A DNA stretch of 64,000 bases from Clarkia xantiana subsp. parviflora (lineage: Eukaryota; Streptophyta; Magnoliopsida; Myrtales; Onagraceae), in the NCBI GenBank assembly GCA_036873135.1, contig JAPTYO010000004.1:33823105-33887104 (forward strand). The letters are read 5' to 3'. The position numbers and the translations under genes are program-made. Within the stretch, counting starts at the first letter, position 1, and each line of letters starts with the position of its first letter. The notes beneath the pieces are model-generated. The model saw only the letters and a list, made by a program, of their open reading frames with translations, searched no databases and was not told where the DNA came from. Of the stretch, positions 45,999 to 56,211 are shown one piece after another.

Positions 45999-46582
45999 TG
46001 TTTCGTCCTGAACCGCTGGATGCAATGGCCTTGACGAATCTCCAGGTTGATCATTGTGTAGAGTCCTAGCCGGGGTGTCGGAACCCACAAGTTTCAGACT
46101 GTCGATATGTTACATTGTTGGAATATTGATATGTCGGCCGTCTTTGGGCCCATAAAATGGCTAAGTGTTTGAGCGTGTGGTTGATCACATGTTGCAGACA
46201 TCACTATCCCCAGAGTGTTAGGACGCTATCTTCAAGTTATGTTAATACACGTCATGCCTTATATACGCGCTCCTTATTTTGCGCTTGTTGTCCGAACCTG
46301 CACACGGGGCAGTAACCAGCACGGAGAGGGGGGTGGTACTGGTTGCGCCCTCTCTGATGCTTAAATGAGAATTCTAGAGAGAGAAAGCTAGAGAGAAGTC
46401 AGAGCTCCTAAGCCAATCTCAGGTGACATTACCCTCAAATGAATGGCCTAGGTCCCCTTTTTATAGGCAACCTTAGAACCGATTCCGGTTTTTGAGCGGT
46501 TTGACGCCGGTTTTAAGGAAATTGTGAACCATCGTTTGGTTTGATCAAGGTTGGCTATCGGAAAACTCTAACTTAGTGTGGT
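45999..46582 (-). repeat. gypsy 5' LTR, partial (584 of about 807 bp)
   Basis: Starts TGTTTCGTCCTGAACC at 45999 next to the PBS (plus GGCGCCAAA). Matches the split 3' LTR until CTTAGTGTGGT, then changes abruptly to unrelated sequence at 46583. Confidence 0.88.
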
Positions 46583-47024
46583 TGTCAGACCTAAAATCTG
46601 ATCTAAGGCGCTTACGTTTTGAAAACGTTGAATTTTGAATAGAGTCGCCACTAGTTAATTATTTGGCTAACTAGAATCCTAAAATACTTAGGGAACAACG
46701 AATTAAACACCTAGGTATCAAATTGGTCTACGATCAGAAATTAGGTTCTGGGGTTCTATTACGAAATCAAAACACAATGATAATAATCTCGCCCTTGCGG
46801 TACTCAGTTCATTTAATTTGCCACTTTTTATAATTAAACCAAAACAATTATTATTACATCAAATTATAAGTTTAAAAATTCAAATCTCTTTTTACCTACA
46901 AGAATTACACTACCTAACATAATTCAAATATTAAGACAAACTTCACCGAAAAGATCATATATTCATGAAGCAAGTGGTATAGTTTTCTTATTATAATACC
47001 GAATCAATGAGTCACCATATCCAT
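46583..47024 (+). repeat. possible start of another LTR
   Basis: TGTCAGACCTAAAATCTGAT with GAGTCGCCACTAG downstream resembles a common plant LTR start. A possible matching end, GGTGTTTACA, is at about 54321, but the flanks (GTGGT versus ATCCT) do not match as a duplication. Identity of this segment is unresolved. Confidence 0.35.
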
Positions 47025-48194
47025 TAGGCCTGTCAAAACGGGTCAACCCGTGACCCGCGACCCGTGGGTCACCAACCACCCGACCCGTGATTGACCCGGG
47101 GGTCACCACGGGTCAGGGTCGCAAACCCGTACCCAGGATCCCGGGTCACGGGTTGACCCGGGTCTGACCCGTGACCCGTCACACTGCTAATTATTTAGGC
47201 TATGATGTTCATCACGAGAACGGAGTCATTTCTAAAAGGTCTCCACATTCATCAAATACACTCAACCTTCATCTAGTTTTTGAAATTTAGTACCCAAACC
47301 AATATATAAAAAACTAATATTCAAGATTCAGAAAGAAAACCCCATTTTATTTGAAGAATCTGACAATATCCCAAAATGGAAATTTCAACGAAGAACATCT
47401 ATCAAGGGAAAGGAGCAAACCGTATAGTAACTACAACAACAATCTTAGAAGCCCATTACAAAATACCAGTGGCACCCACTGATCAGAAAGTTCTGAAATG
47501 GATGATGATGGAAAGAAGAGTGGTGGATCAGATAAGAAAAGAATGATGAAATCAATCAGCTCCAATTCCATGGCTACTCTCAAAGCGGTTGTTCTTATCT
47601 CCGGCAACCCCAACGTCAGCGGCTCTCTCCAGTTCATTCAGATGTAGCACTACCCAGACCCAGATGTATGTCCATGAAAATGCCAGATGGGGAGGACAAC
47701 GATTACTTGTCGCCGGAATGAGAGGAGGACAGCCACAGGCCGCAGCCGACACCGTTAGCGAGGACGGAGAGAAAGCGAGAGAGCCGTGACTCGTGAGCGA
47801 GAGGGCGGCGACGCGACGACGTAACACGAGCGACGAGACGACGGAAAGGAGGTCGAAGAGGGAGGCCGGAGGGGAGACTCACTTGGAGTTGGCGCCGGCG
47901 GCTCCTTAGGTTACAGACAACAGAGATAGACTGAGTCTCTTGCTCCTCTGTTCTTTACTTTGTAATAATTATTGAGAAGGGAGACAGCTGGTTAGCACTT
48001 CGCAGTAGCAGGTTATGTGAGTATAACGGGTCACGGGCCGGGTCACGGGTCCGAACACTAAACTCGTACCCGGCCTGATTTTAACGGGTCATTTACGAGT
48101 CAACCCGTAAATGACCCGTTAGTATGTATAGGTGAACCCGGACCCGACCCGTGGCCGGGTCATTTACGGGTCGCGGGTAAAATTGACAGGCCTA
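47025..48194. mobile_element. hAT element with gene capture, TSD ATATCCAT
   Basis: Ends TAGGCCTGTCAA and TTGACAGGCCTA; the 8-bp duplication ATATCCAT is exact (47017-47024 and 48195-48202). Subterminal regions are packed with GGGTCAACCCGTGACCC motifs in both orientations. There is no transposase. The GC-rich middle (47430-47900) is unlike the ends and carries a host gene fragment. Confidence 0.93.
47543..47647 (+). pseudogene. captured 5' fragment of a Cu/Zn superoxide dismutase
   Basis: Translation from 47570 gives MATLKAVVLISGNPNVSG and then SLQFIQ, which matches the N-terminus of plant (peroxisomal-type) Cu/Zn SOD up to the end of its first beta strands. It then runs into a stop (TAG at 47645). 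None of the metal-binding histidines are included. Enzymatically dead; interesting as cargo of the hAT element. Confidence 0.65.
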
Positions 48195-48658
48195 ATATCC
48201 ATAATCCATTTAAACTTACCTCTGCCAATAACTTTCGAACTTGTCGGAATGGTTGTCTGAGAGTATTACATGTACCGGGATTGTGCTGGAGATCCTCTCA
48301 GATCGGATTTAAAGATTATTAGCGGAGGTTGGCGAGGGGACATTCGATCGGTGGTGCTTCTATGGGAGTGGATGCTTGGCTCATAGCGGCTGGATGATGT
48401 GGCAGCTGGAGCGGCAGAGCGGAGCGTCGCCGCTGATTGGGTCGGAGTCGGACGAAGTCGAGAGGTGCGGCGAAGGAGTGGCGAAGTCGATCACGGGATT
48501 AGTGCGAGCTGACTTGCAGGTTGCAGCGAGTGGTAGCGGAGCACGATGGCGAACGGAGGAGTGACTCGAGCGTTGGTCGATGTGGAAGAAGTTATTCCGG
48601 CGAGCTTGGCTTCGGGATCGACACCAAGCAAAGGCTATGATAATGGCAAGCAAACGAC
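48195..48658. other. GC-rich segment left of the antisense-gene element
   Basis: Joins directly to 52817 once the LTR element is removed. From 48300 it is GC-rich with coding-like composition (an ORF at 48376-48564), but I recognise no domain. It may belong to the same captured block as the hydrolase fragment. Confidence 0.4.
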
Positions 48659-48663
48659 AGCAA

Positions 48664-49425
48664 TGTTGGATCACGGGCGAAGCTCCGTTACGTCCTTGAC
48701 GGAAAGCTCTGGACTCCTGGGCTCCGCGTAATCCTGCAAAAGGGGATGACCTGGGTGGTGACCCAGAATCCCTCTCCGATGCTTAAATGAGTATGGTGAT
48801 CAATGGGTGGTAAGCAAAGTCTAAGTTCGTATTAGCGTAGTTGATTTTCTGAGGTAACCTCCTCCTTTATATAGAAGGAGGAGTTACTCAGTTACCTGTT
48901 ACTGCGCTTGGCAGTTTTACCCACGATTCCATGTATCTCGCCACGATTCCGTATATCTCGGTTAGGATTCCGTATATCTCGCCCCACGCTCCGCGTATCT
49001 TACCCGTACCTCCGTGTATCTCGGGCACGCCCTGCGTATCTCGGGGGAGATTATCTATATCTCAACCGTCTTCCCACTACTCTCATCTAGTAGGCGGGTT
49101 TCTCGGTCTTATCCTCTGATCACAAGTCTCGACTCCTGTCGGGGACTCCAGAGTTGTCTCATTCTAGATCACCACCCAGGACCTTCAGTCTCTACGGGAC
49201 AGGTCCAGCCTCTGCGGGGCTTTATTATCGGGGCATTTACTAAGGCATATCGGGGCCTACTCAGAGGCTTCTTATCGGGAGCATTCAGCTCATTCATCGG
49301 GACCACTAAAGTCGGAACCCTTCGTGCTGGGCCTCTGGGCCTTCCAGGCTTTTCACGAGGCCCACTGGACCTACTCGCCGTCCATTGGCTGTTAACGGGG
49401 CTAACGATTACATCGGAACCCATCA
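48664..49425 (-). repeat. gypsy 3' LTR (762 bp)
   Basis: Plus-strand ends TGTTGGATCACGGG and GGAACCCATCA; followed by TTTGCCCCC, the reverse-complemented purine tract. CCTTTATATAGAAGG near 48870 is the TATA region. Confidence 0.93.
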
Positions 49426-50022
49426 TTTGCCCCCAAGACATGGGGGACTTTTAGTTCGTCATGTCTTCCAGTCCAGATCTTTTGACCTCTCTTGTTGAAG
49501 TTTTTCGCTTTCATGCCTTCCGATACCACCGTCGGAGGCCTTTGTCTTCGCACCTCCCGATACCACCGTCGGGGACTTTTACCTTCACATTCCTTGATGC
49601 CTCTTTGTCGAAGGCTTTTATTTCCACACCCTCTGATACCACTGTCGGAGGTTTTTGCCTTGCGTGTGATCGTTACATAACAGGGTCTCTTACTCATGAT
49701 TGCCTTGGGCCCACCAGGCCCCATGGGCAGTTGCCAAATCCGAGGAGACTCCTCGGTTACTGTAGCATTAAATGCCTAGGGATAAAGAAGCGACGTCTAA
49801 ACCAGCGTGACTGCTGTTTTCTGCAAAAGCAACTGTGACGTCATACACGTCCCTTCCGTGCCTATAATCTCGTCAATTAAGATCGTGTCGTTTCCTCTTC
49901 AACGATGCAGATCAAGCCCATCCAGCTGTTTCCTCCGAACCGTCTCCATAATCTCAATGGTTGTGATAGAATCGTTTCGTCTTCGACGGTCACGATTACA
50001 TCCCTTCAATCGTCCTTCTGCC

Positions 50023-50030
50023 TATAAAAG
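50023..50030 (+). promoter_or_regulatory. TATA box of the antisense gene
   Basis: TATAAAAG lies 146 bp upstream of the ATG at 50176, followed by a CT-rich leader. It is a plant-like core promoter pointing into the antisense gene. Confidence 0.6.
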
Positions 50031-50175
50031 GTAAAACCCTGGTCTTATTCACTTCTTCTGCACTCTCTCGCTTTCAGCCATCTTTGCATTCGAAGCTTCC
50101 TCCTCAAGCTCCTCCTAGTATTCAAGTGATCCAAGGTCTTCAACCTTTCCGACCTTCCTTCTTCAACCAGCGATC

Positions 50176-52176
50176 ATGTCTGGTAAGAATTCCTTTCTAC
50201 GTTTTCGTGATTTGCTTGCTGTTTTTTCTTCTTTTCTCAAATCCTTTTGCTTGCGACCGTTTTAGACGAAGCTAGTTCTGAGGCTAGGACTCCCTTCACC
50301 TTCGAGTTCGCTGTCAATGAGATCTCGGAGGCTACATATGAGGTTGCCCTTTGGGAGGGGTGTATCACCTCAGATTGGGAACCTCGTTTTCCGTATGAGT
50401 CCCAATCTGCTGTCAGGAGGAAACACATCATTACACCTCCTCGGGCAGGGGAAGTGTTCGTCTCCGCTGGGCAAGTAAGCGCGGGGATTCGGTTCCCCTT
50501 CTGCGGAAATATGGTGGAGATGTGCAACTTCTACAAAACGCATCCCTGTACCTTCTCTCCACACGCCATCCGCGTGTGGAATGCCTTCCAACTGTTGTGC
50601 CACCGTCAGCAGTGGACGTACAGTCTTCTGCTGTTCCGCACTTTCTACGGCATGAAGTGCAACAAGGATGGGGTCTGCTCCTTCTCTCCCCGACTCCCCA
50701 AGTGGACCAAGGAGCAACTTTCACGTTTCGGCTGGGATAGCGAAACGTGGAAGTTCCACAAAGATCGGGGTGCTGATTCGTGATTCTGGGTCCGACAACA
50801 GCGGATGGAAGAAGTACTACTTCTTCGTCCAACATAGCTCTGTCCCCTGGCCTCGATGGGAGGTCGTGGCGGATCCTGCCCCCAAGCTCCAAGATTATAC
50901 TGAGGATGACCTCAACACCCTCCAGATGGTTCAACTCTACCGCTGGGGGACAACTTCATACCCATTGATGCCAACAAGCTCCAGGAGCGGAACCTGATTG
51001 CTATCGGAGTCCGACTCCTTGACTCTGTTTCTGCAGATTTAGTCATCTGGGTAATATTTCTAACTATTTTTTATTTTTACCTTTGCAGCCAAGAAGGCTT
51101 CTCTATTGACTCATCTCATTCTGAAGCAGGGCGAGACTGATGCCGTCCAGAGTGGCTCCAAGCGGAAGCGCAAACTGGTGAAGAAGGGTACTGCCTCCTC
51201 CACTCCCTTATCTGCTGCTCCTCCTACCGACGAGCAAGTCGGGGCCAAGAAATCCAGGCGGGAGGAGATAGATCGGGCCTTCGGGGCCACCACCATCGAG
51301 GAAGGTAAGCGTGTTCGTGGTGCAATTAAACAATATAAAAAATTAGTCCCCAAGGAGTTTATCCCCGATGATCGGAAAACACGGGTTCAAGAGATCAAGT
51401 ACATCCTTCGAGGAGAAATTCCCCACATCCTTGAGGCGGGATACTACAACGTCCTTGGGAAGAATAGGCATTTCGATCGTCAAATCATCTGGTGCCCTGA
51501 AGGTACTCTTCCTAACCTTATTCGTCCCGCCACCGCAGGTCCCTTGGAGACTCCTACCCCGACGGACGCTATCATTCCAGCGGAGGCTGCAACTCCGCAA
51601 GAACTGATGGTGGAGGATGCCCAGGCGGGAGCTCAGTTACGCCAGGTGACCAATTTGGAAGCTTCTCCTTCTGCCGAGGAGCCTGAAGAGGGAGGCCTGC
51701 TTCCTCGCGGCAGGTCGGGATCCAGGAGCGTGAGGCCCGCTGTTAGGGACGTGTCCCAGAGTCCTCCTCCTGTTCTTCGCACTCCAACTCCTGAGCCGCC
51801 AGCGGAGGTGGCTCCTCCTGCTGAAAGTTCTGGGGTCATCCCCCCTCTCCCCGTGGACGAAAACCTTTACAAGGTTTTCACCCCCGATGAGGGGATGATG
51901 CCTTGGAACCCGATCGAGTCCCTCCGAGGGGTTCCACTTCGCCGGGGGGAGCTTGATCCTGGACTAGCCCTACATCTGCTGGCGGGGTGCGTTCCTCCAG
52001 CCTTGAAGGAACGCACAGACGGAGGGTGCGTTCCCACAGACGGCGCCAATGTTGGATCACGGGCGAAGCTCCGTTACGTCCTTAACGGAAAGCTCTGGAC
52101 TCCTGGGCTCCGCGTAATCCTGCAAAAGGGGATGACCTGGGTGGTGACCCAGAATCCCTCTCCGATGCTTAAATGA
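50176..52176 (+). pseudogene. antisense extra gene of the gypsy element, spliced, two 1-nt frameshifts
   Basis: Exon 1 is 7 nt (50176-50182, ATGTCTG), intron 50183-50265, exon 2 50266-51050, intron 51051-51088, exon 3 from 51089. The protein starts MSDEASSEARTPFTFEF and includes EVALWEGCITSDWEPRFP, IRFPFCGNMVEMCNFYKTHP and WNAFQLLCHRQQWTY, resembling plant proteins annotated as putative transposon/mobile-domain proteins. Extra A in AAA (50760-50762) and a missing G in GGGGG (50945-50949) break exon 2. The C-terminal part is Lys-rich (SGSKRKRKLVKKG), a possible nuclear signal, then Pro/Glu-rich. The last frame reads through the PBS into the 5' LTR and stops at 52176. Function unknown. Confidence 0.75.
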
Positions 52177-52811
52177 GTATGGTGATCAATGGGTGGTAAG
52201 CAAAGTCTAAGTTCGTATTAGCGTAGTTGATTTTCTGAGGTAACCTCCTCCTTTATATAGAAGGAGGAGTTACTCAGTTACATGTTACTGCGCTTGGCAG
52301 TTTTACCCACGATTCCATGTATCTCGCCACGATTCCGTATATCTCGGTTAGGATTCCGTATATCTCGCCCCACGCTCCGCGTATCTTACCCGTACCTCCG
52401 TGTATCTCGGGCACGCCCTGCGTATCTCGGGGGAGATTATCTATATCTCAACCGTCTTCCCACTACTCTCATCTAGTAGGCGGGTTTCTCGGTCTTATCC
52501 TCTGATCACAAGTCTCGACTCCTGTCGGGGACTCCAGAGTTGTCTCATTCTAGATCACCACCCAGGACCTTCAGTCTCTACGGTACAGGTCCAGCCTCTG
52601 CGGGGCTTTATTATCGGGGCCTTTACTAAGGCATATCAGGGCCTACTCAGAGGCTTCTTATCGGGAGCATTCAGCTCATTCATCGGGACCACTAAAGTCG
52701 GAACCCTTCGTGCTGGGCCTCTGGGCCTTCCAGGCTTTTCACGAGGCCCACTGGACCTACTCGCCGTCCATTGGCTGTTAACGGGGCTAACGATTACATC
52801 GGAACCCATCA
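52050..52811 (-). repeat. gypsy 5' LTR (762 bp)
   Basis: Begins one base after the PBS complement (TTCCCACAGACGGCGCCA). The 5 differences from the other LTR include TTAACGG/TTGACGG and TTACATG/TTACCTG. Confidence 0.93.
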
Positions 52812-53056
52812 AGCAACAGCATGGAAACTCCGGTGAGGCGCAGCAAGGCAAGCAGACGGCACGGCAACGATTGGTGACTCCGGCAAGATTCAGATGGAAG
52901 GCAAGGGAGTCACGGCGGCTTCTGGGACGGGGTACCTGGTTCCGGTGAGGACGATTGGGTGCGAGCGGATCACAGTCGGTGCAGGAGGTTGGAACGGCGA
53001 CGGAGCTCGGTGGGTGGCGGCGCGGTCAGCTGTGGCTGGGCTGGTGGCTCCGGTCA

Positions 53057-53433
53057 GGCTTTGCTGTGACCAACAATAACGATTACGACACAATTTTGGC
53101 TCTAGAAGAACTGAACCACTGCCCTGAGGTCATCTGCTTCTCTGCGGAAGTTCCCGTACTGAAATGAACCTTCATTTCACCGTTTCTTGCAAATTCAAAA
53201 TGAAAGGCACTGATTCCTTTTCTTTCAAGTCCACCAGCAAGACTCACCATAGGAATCCTTTCCTTTACAGACAGAAATCCATGGCAGATTATAACAAGTT
53301 CCTTGTATCTTGTTTTGTACAATATACTGATAAGCTTCTCCTTGTGTGAGATCTCTATTGCAATTCTCAGCTGCGGCACAACTCCTTCTTCATCTTCTTC
53401 TCTGTCAATTTTGTTGTACACTTCATGAAGCAA
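53057..53433 (-). pseudogene. alpha/beta-hydrolase N-terminal fragment
   Basis: The minus strand reads KELVIICHGFLSVKERIPMV, then LERKGISAFHFEFARNGEM, matching plant serine hydrolases with the oxyanion HGF motif and the FDFxGNGES-like block. After a frameshift near 53085 it reads VIVGHSKA, corresponding to the nucleophile elbow (G-H-S-K-G), and then stops. The fragment covers about one third of such an enzyme and ends at GC-rich DNA. Probably captured or otherwise dispersed; not functional. Confidence 0.75.
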
Positions 53434-54321
53434 ACAACGAAGTGGACCTCCGATGACCGGGTAAATCTCGAGACTCGGAGAGCGATCGTCGGCGATTCTG
53501 GATTTACAGGTTGATCGAGGTCAGGCCAATAGAGTGTGCGGTGGTCGGAGCTGGTTCGACTACCTCTTATACGGGTGGATTGGCAGCAGCTCGATCGCAA
53601 CACAGTGATGTAGGAAGGCTGGCACGACTTGGCATCAGAGGTGGGGCGTTGCGTTTGGGTGTCCGTGAGTCACCGGAGGATGGCGACGACGGTTCGGAGG
53701 TTGGGGATAAAGTGGACGGGTCAACCAAGTCCGTGCATTGGTCTTCGATGTCTGTTTTTTGGTAAACGTCTTCGATGTCTGTTGAATAAAAAGAACACAA
53801 AATTTGATTATTATATCATATATATTATTATGTGAGTAACACTAACGGAGGAAAACAACAAAATTTGATTATTATATCATTCATATTATTATAAGTAAAA
53901 GTAACGGAGGGGAACAAATACAACATAGAAGTATTAGAACATCAAGCTGGTAATATGATCATGTCTCAGAACTGCTTTTTTCTCCAAATATGCGATGTGT
54001 TTCTCGGTGTCCTTTTTTTTTATAGGTAAAAGGACTTTATTTATAACTAAACTAGAACTCTTAAACTAGGAAATAAAATCTGAAAAAATATATGCATTTA
54101 ATATTCTGAAAATATACATATATATTTATGTATTTCATCATAAATACACATAATATATTTTCTAAATATTTTACAATAAATAATGCATATACACTATCCT
54201 ATTTTAAGTCAGTCCTATCTTTAGAAACTTCGCGACCTTCCATATTTAAATACTTCCTCTTTTTGACGCGTCACATATGACATTTTGAACATGCTACGCG
54301 CGGACCAAAATTAGGTGTTTA
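53434..54321. other. unassigned sequence between hydrolase fragment and copia
   Basis: 53434-53760 is GC-rich without a recognised domain. 53790-53930 holds a tandem duplication (AAAATTTGATTATTATATCA twice with ACGGAGG). 53990-54321 is AT-rich and ends GGTGTTTACA, a possible LTR end. Confidence 0.4.
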
Positions 54322-54855
54322 CAATCCTCTCGGACTCAGAACTTATACCTATGGCCTAGCTCAATGTTCGTTTCCTGGCGTACGAGCGTAGAGCCAAAGA
54401 AAACGGCCAACTGACCACGTCTTTGGAAACCGGTTGAGTTAGACCAAGGGTATAAGCAATGAGGATGGTCATGTTCACCTATAATTTACCGACTCTTGTG
54501 TTCACTAGGTGGCCACCAACCAGATATTCGTTGAAGGTTGTGAACACTTGTACGGATCCCCTGAAGAAGTATTCCTATGTGGAAAACTGGGCAATTGGAG
54601 AATTATCAGTTGACCAAGGATACAGTGCGGTACATTTTATTTTTGACAGGATTGATTTACGAAAGGAATCAACGTTCTGCGGACGCTACAACACTCCTAT
54701 CAGATAAGTAGCACGATGCCCGTCGTATCCGCCGGTCGCACGGCAAACCTCGTATGAACTATTCGAAGACGGAGACAATGACTGAAGACTGTAATGTTGA
54801 TGCTATTAGACGACAATTCATTAACATGCACCCTCCCATTCCGGCGAGTGGGAGC
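54322..54855 (+). other. copia 3' internal region, family I copy B
   Basis: Aligns with 2326-2844 (GGCGTACGAGCGTAGAGCC, GGTGGCCACCAACC, GCACGATGCCCG). Ends with the purine tract GCGAGTGGGAGC at the LTR. The upstream part and the 5' LTR of this copy are missing. Confidence 0.8.
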
Positions 54856-56211
54856 TGTTAGCATGTGGTGACGTGGCGCCGTAATTGGTAGCCCGTCAAT
54901 GTTAAGGAAATTACCTAAGTTAATTAGGTAATTGTCACATTAGGTTAATTGGACCAGACTCAATCCCTAATTGACATGGGAGGCCCAAAATTAGGCCTCC
55001 CCCTTAATTAGCATGGTTCAGCCGAACCATGTACCACATTGGTTGGAGTGGACTTTTGTCCACTCCACCAATGCTATATATAGGGGGTCTCCTAAGGGGT
55101 TTAACACATCAATCAAATTAATAAGTCCCTTCATTGAGGAACTTGAGAGAAACCCTCTCACACTTTGTTGAGATTTTCGGTGCACATCAGTCCGAGGTTC
55201 TGTCCCCGTTGAAAAATCGATCAGAGGATTTCCTATGGAGCTTATACCGCGTAGGACTTCTTCTCACGGAGAACTTTTACGGGTTCCGACCAGAGATCAG
55301 AACTCCCTCCACAACGTTCTTGGGCAGGAAAGCTATTGAGGTATGTGTACATTATTCCGCTGCGTAATTAGATTACTTACTAGTACACGTTTAGTGTTAG
55401 GTTCCGAGTCTAGGGTCAACGGACGGTCGACTCAAGTCTCGTTCCTCACTGGAGATGTTGCGGATTCGGTGCTCTCGGGTTGTGCTGTCCTAGCTTATGT
55501 CCTTCCGTCCTTAGCTTCTCTTCTCCTCTCGCCCTGCAAGAGGGGCAATACCAGGCACAGAGGGGGGGTGGTGCCTGATGAACCCTCTCCGATGCCTAAG
55601 TCAGTACGGTTTTAGAGAATAAAGCTAGAGAGATGTCAGAGCAAAATTATGCAACTTGCCAAGATGATCGAATGAATAGTGGAGGTGTGGTATTTATAGG
55701 CAACGATGTCATTAAGGTGGCTTAATGACATCGTTAACCTTTAAACACAGTTAATTAACCTTTAAGTACGTAATTAAGACCTTAGGATAGGGAGAAGGTT
55801 GGCGGAAATAAACCGACTATGGGAGTCCAAGAATGGTGCAGGGGCCCTTGGGGGGAAGGAAAATCCGACCCCCAAGAGTAGGGGTTGGGTGAGGCCACCC
55901 AACCCCTCCTAGGGGAGATCGGGTTGGTCCACCCGATCTCCCCTAGGGGAGATCGGGTTGGCTGACCCGATCTCCCCTAGGGGAGGTCGGGTGTGGCCAC
56001 CCGACCTCACCTAGGTGAGTCTAACTCGGTCGGACGAGCGCTTCGGCCTCGTCCGGACCGTTGGTGTTCTCGCGAAGTGTTCAGGTTGAGGTTTCGATTT
56101 ACAATCATTAACGGGGTGATAAAAATGAAACGATTCGGAAGTCAACGGGTTCAAATTGGGCGTATATCCATCATTTAGCATTCCCTAGTATTACGTCCCC
56201 GTAATCCAACA
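54856..56211 (+). repeat. copia 3' LTR copy B, split by a solo LTR
   Basis: TGTTAGCATGTGG to CCGTAATCCAACA, about 572 bp without the insert and the extra TTTAG. Homologous to 2845-3443; TATA in GCTATATATAGGGGG (about 55073). Confidence 0.9.
55395..56173 (-). repeat. gypsy solo LTR nested in a copia LTR, TSD TTTAG
   Basis: 779 bp, TGTTAGGTTCCGAGTC to GGGCGTATATCCATCA, flanked by exact TTTAG (55390-55394 and 56174-56178). The intact copia LTR at 2845 lacks it. Its end and the CCCTCTCCGATGC module match the gypsy LTR at 33245-36811, so it is a relative in minus orientation. Repeated GGGGAGATCGGGTTGG units lie at 55880-55990. Confidence 0.93.

Larger units (their letters stand above)
33245..46582 (-). 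mobile_element. gypsy derivative (Tat-like), gag N-terminus only
   Basis: On the minus strand: a partial 5' LTR (46582-45999), PBS TGGCGCCGTCCGCGAG (about 45997-45982), a gag N-terminus (45947-45351), about 8.5 kb of non-coding DNA with tandem arrays, purine tract CTCGGGGGCAAA (36823-36812) and a 3' LTR (36811-33245, itself interrupted). The LTRs differ at about 4% by hand count. No protease, RT or integrase is recognisable, so it is a large non-autonomous derivative. The upstream end of the 5' LTR (about 225 bp) is missing after 46582. Confidence 0.85.
48664..52811 (-). mobile_element. non-autonomous gypsy element carrying only an antisense gene, TSD AGCAA
   Basis: Two 762-bp LTRs (48664-49425 and 52050-52811) differ at 5 sites (0.7%). 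The AGCAA duplication is exact (48659-48663 and 52812-52816). On the minus strand the PBS TGGCGCCGTCTGTGGGAA (52048-52031) and purine tract GGGGGCAAA (49434-49426) are intact. No gag, protease, RT or integrase is present. The interior is filled by a gene on the opposite (plus) strand with its own TATA box and introns. Tat/Ogre-lineage elements are known to carry extra antisense ORFs; here it is the sole cargo. Confidence 0.93.

Noticed and set aside
49014..49454. ORF of about 146 aa inside the LTR, repeated at 52400
   Set aside because: It is open only because the sequence is a duplicated LTR; no domain is recognisable and it covers LTR regulatory sequence.
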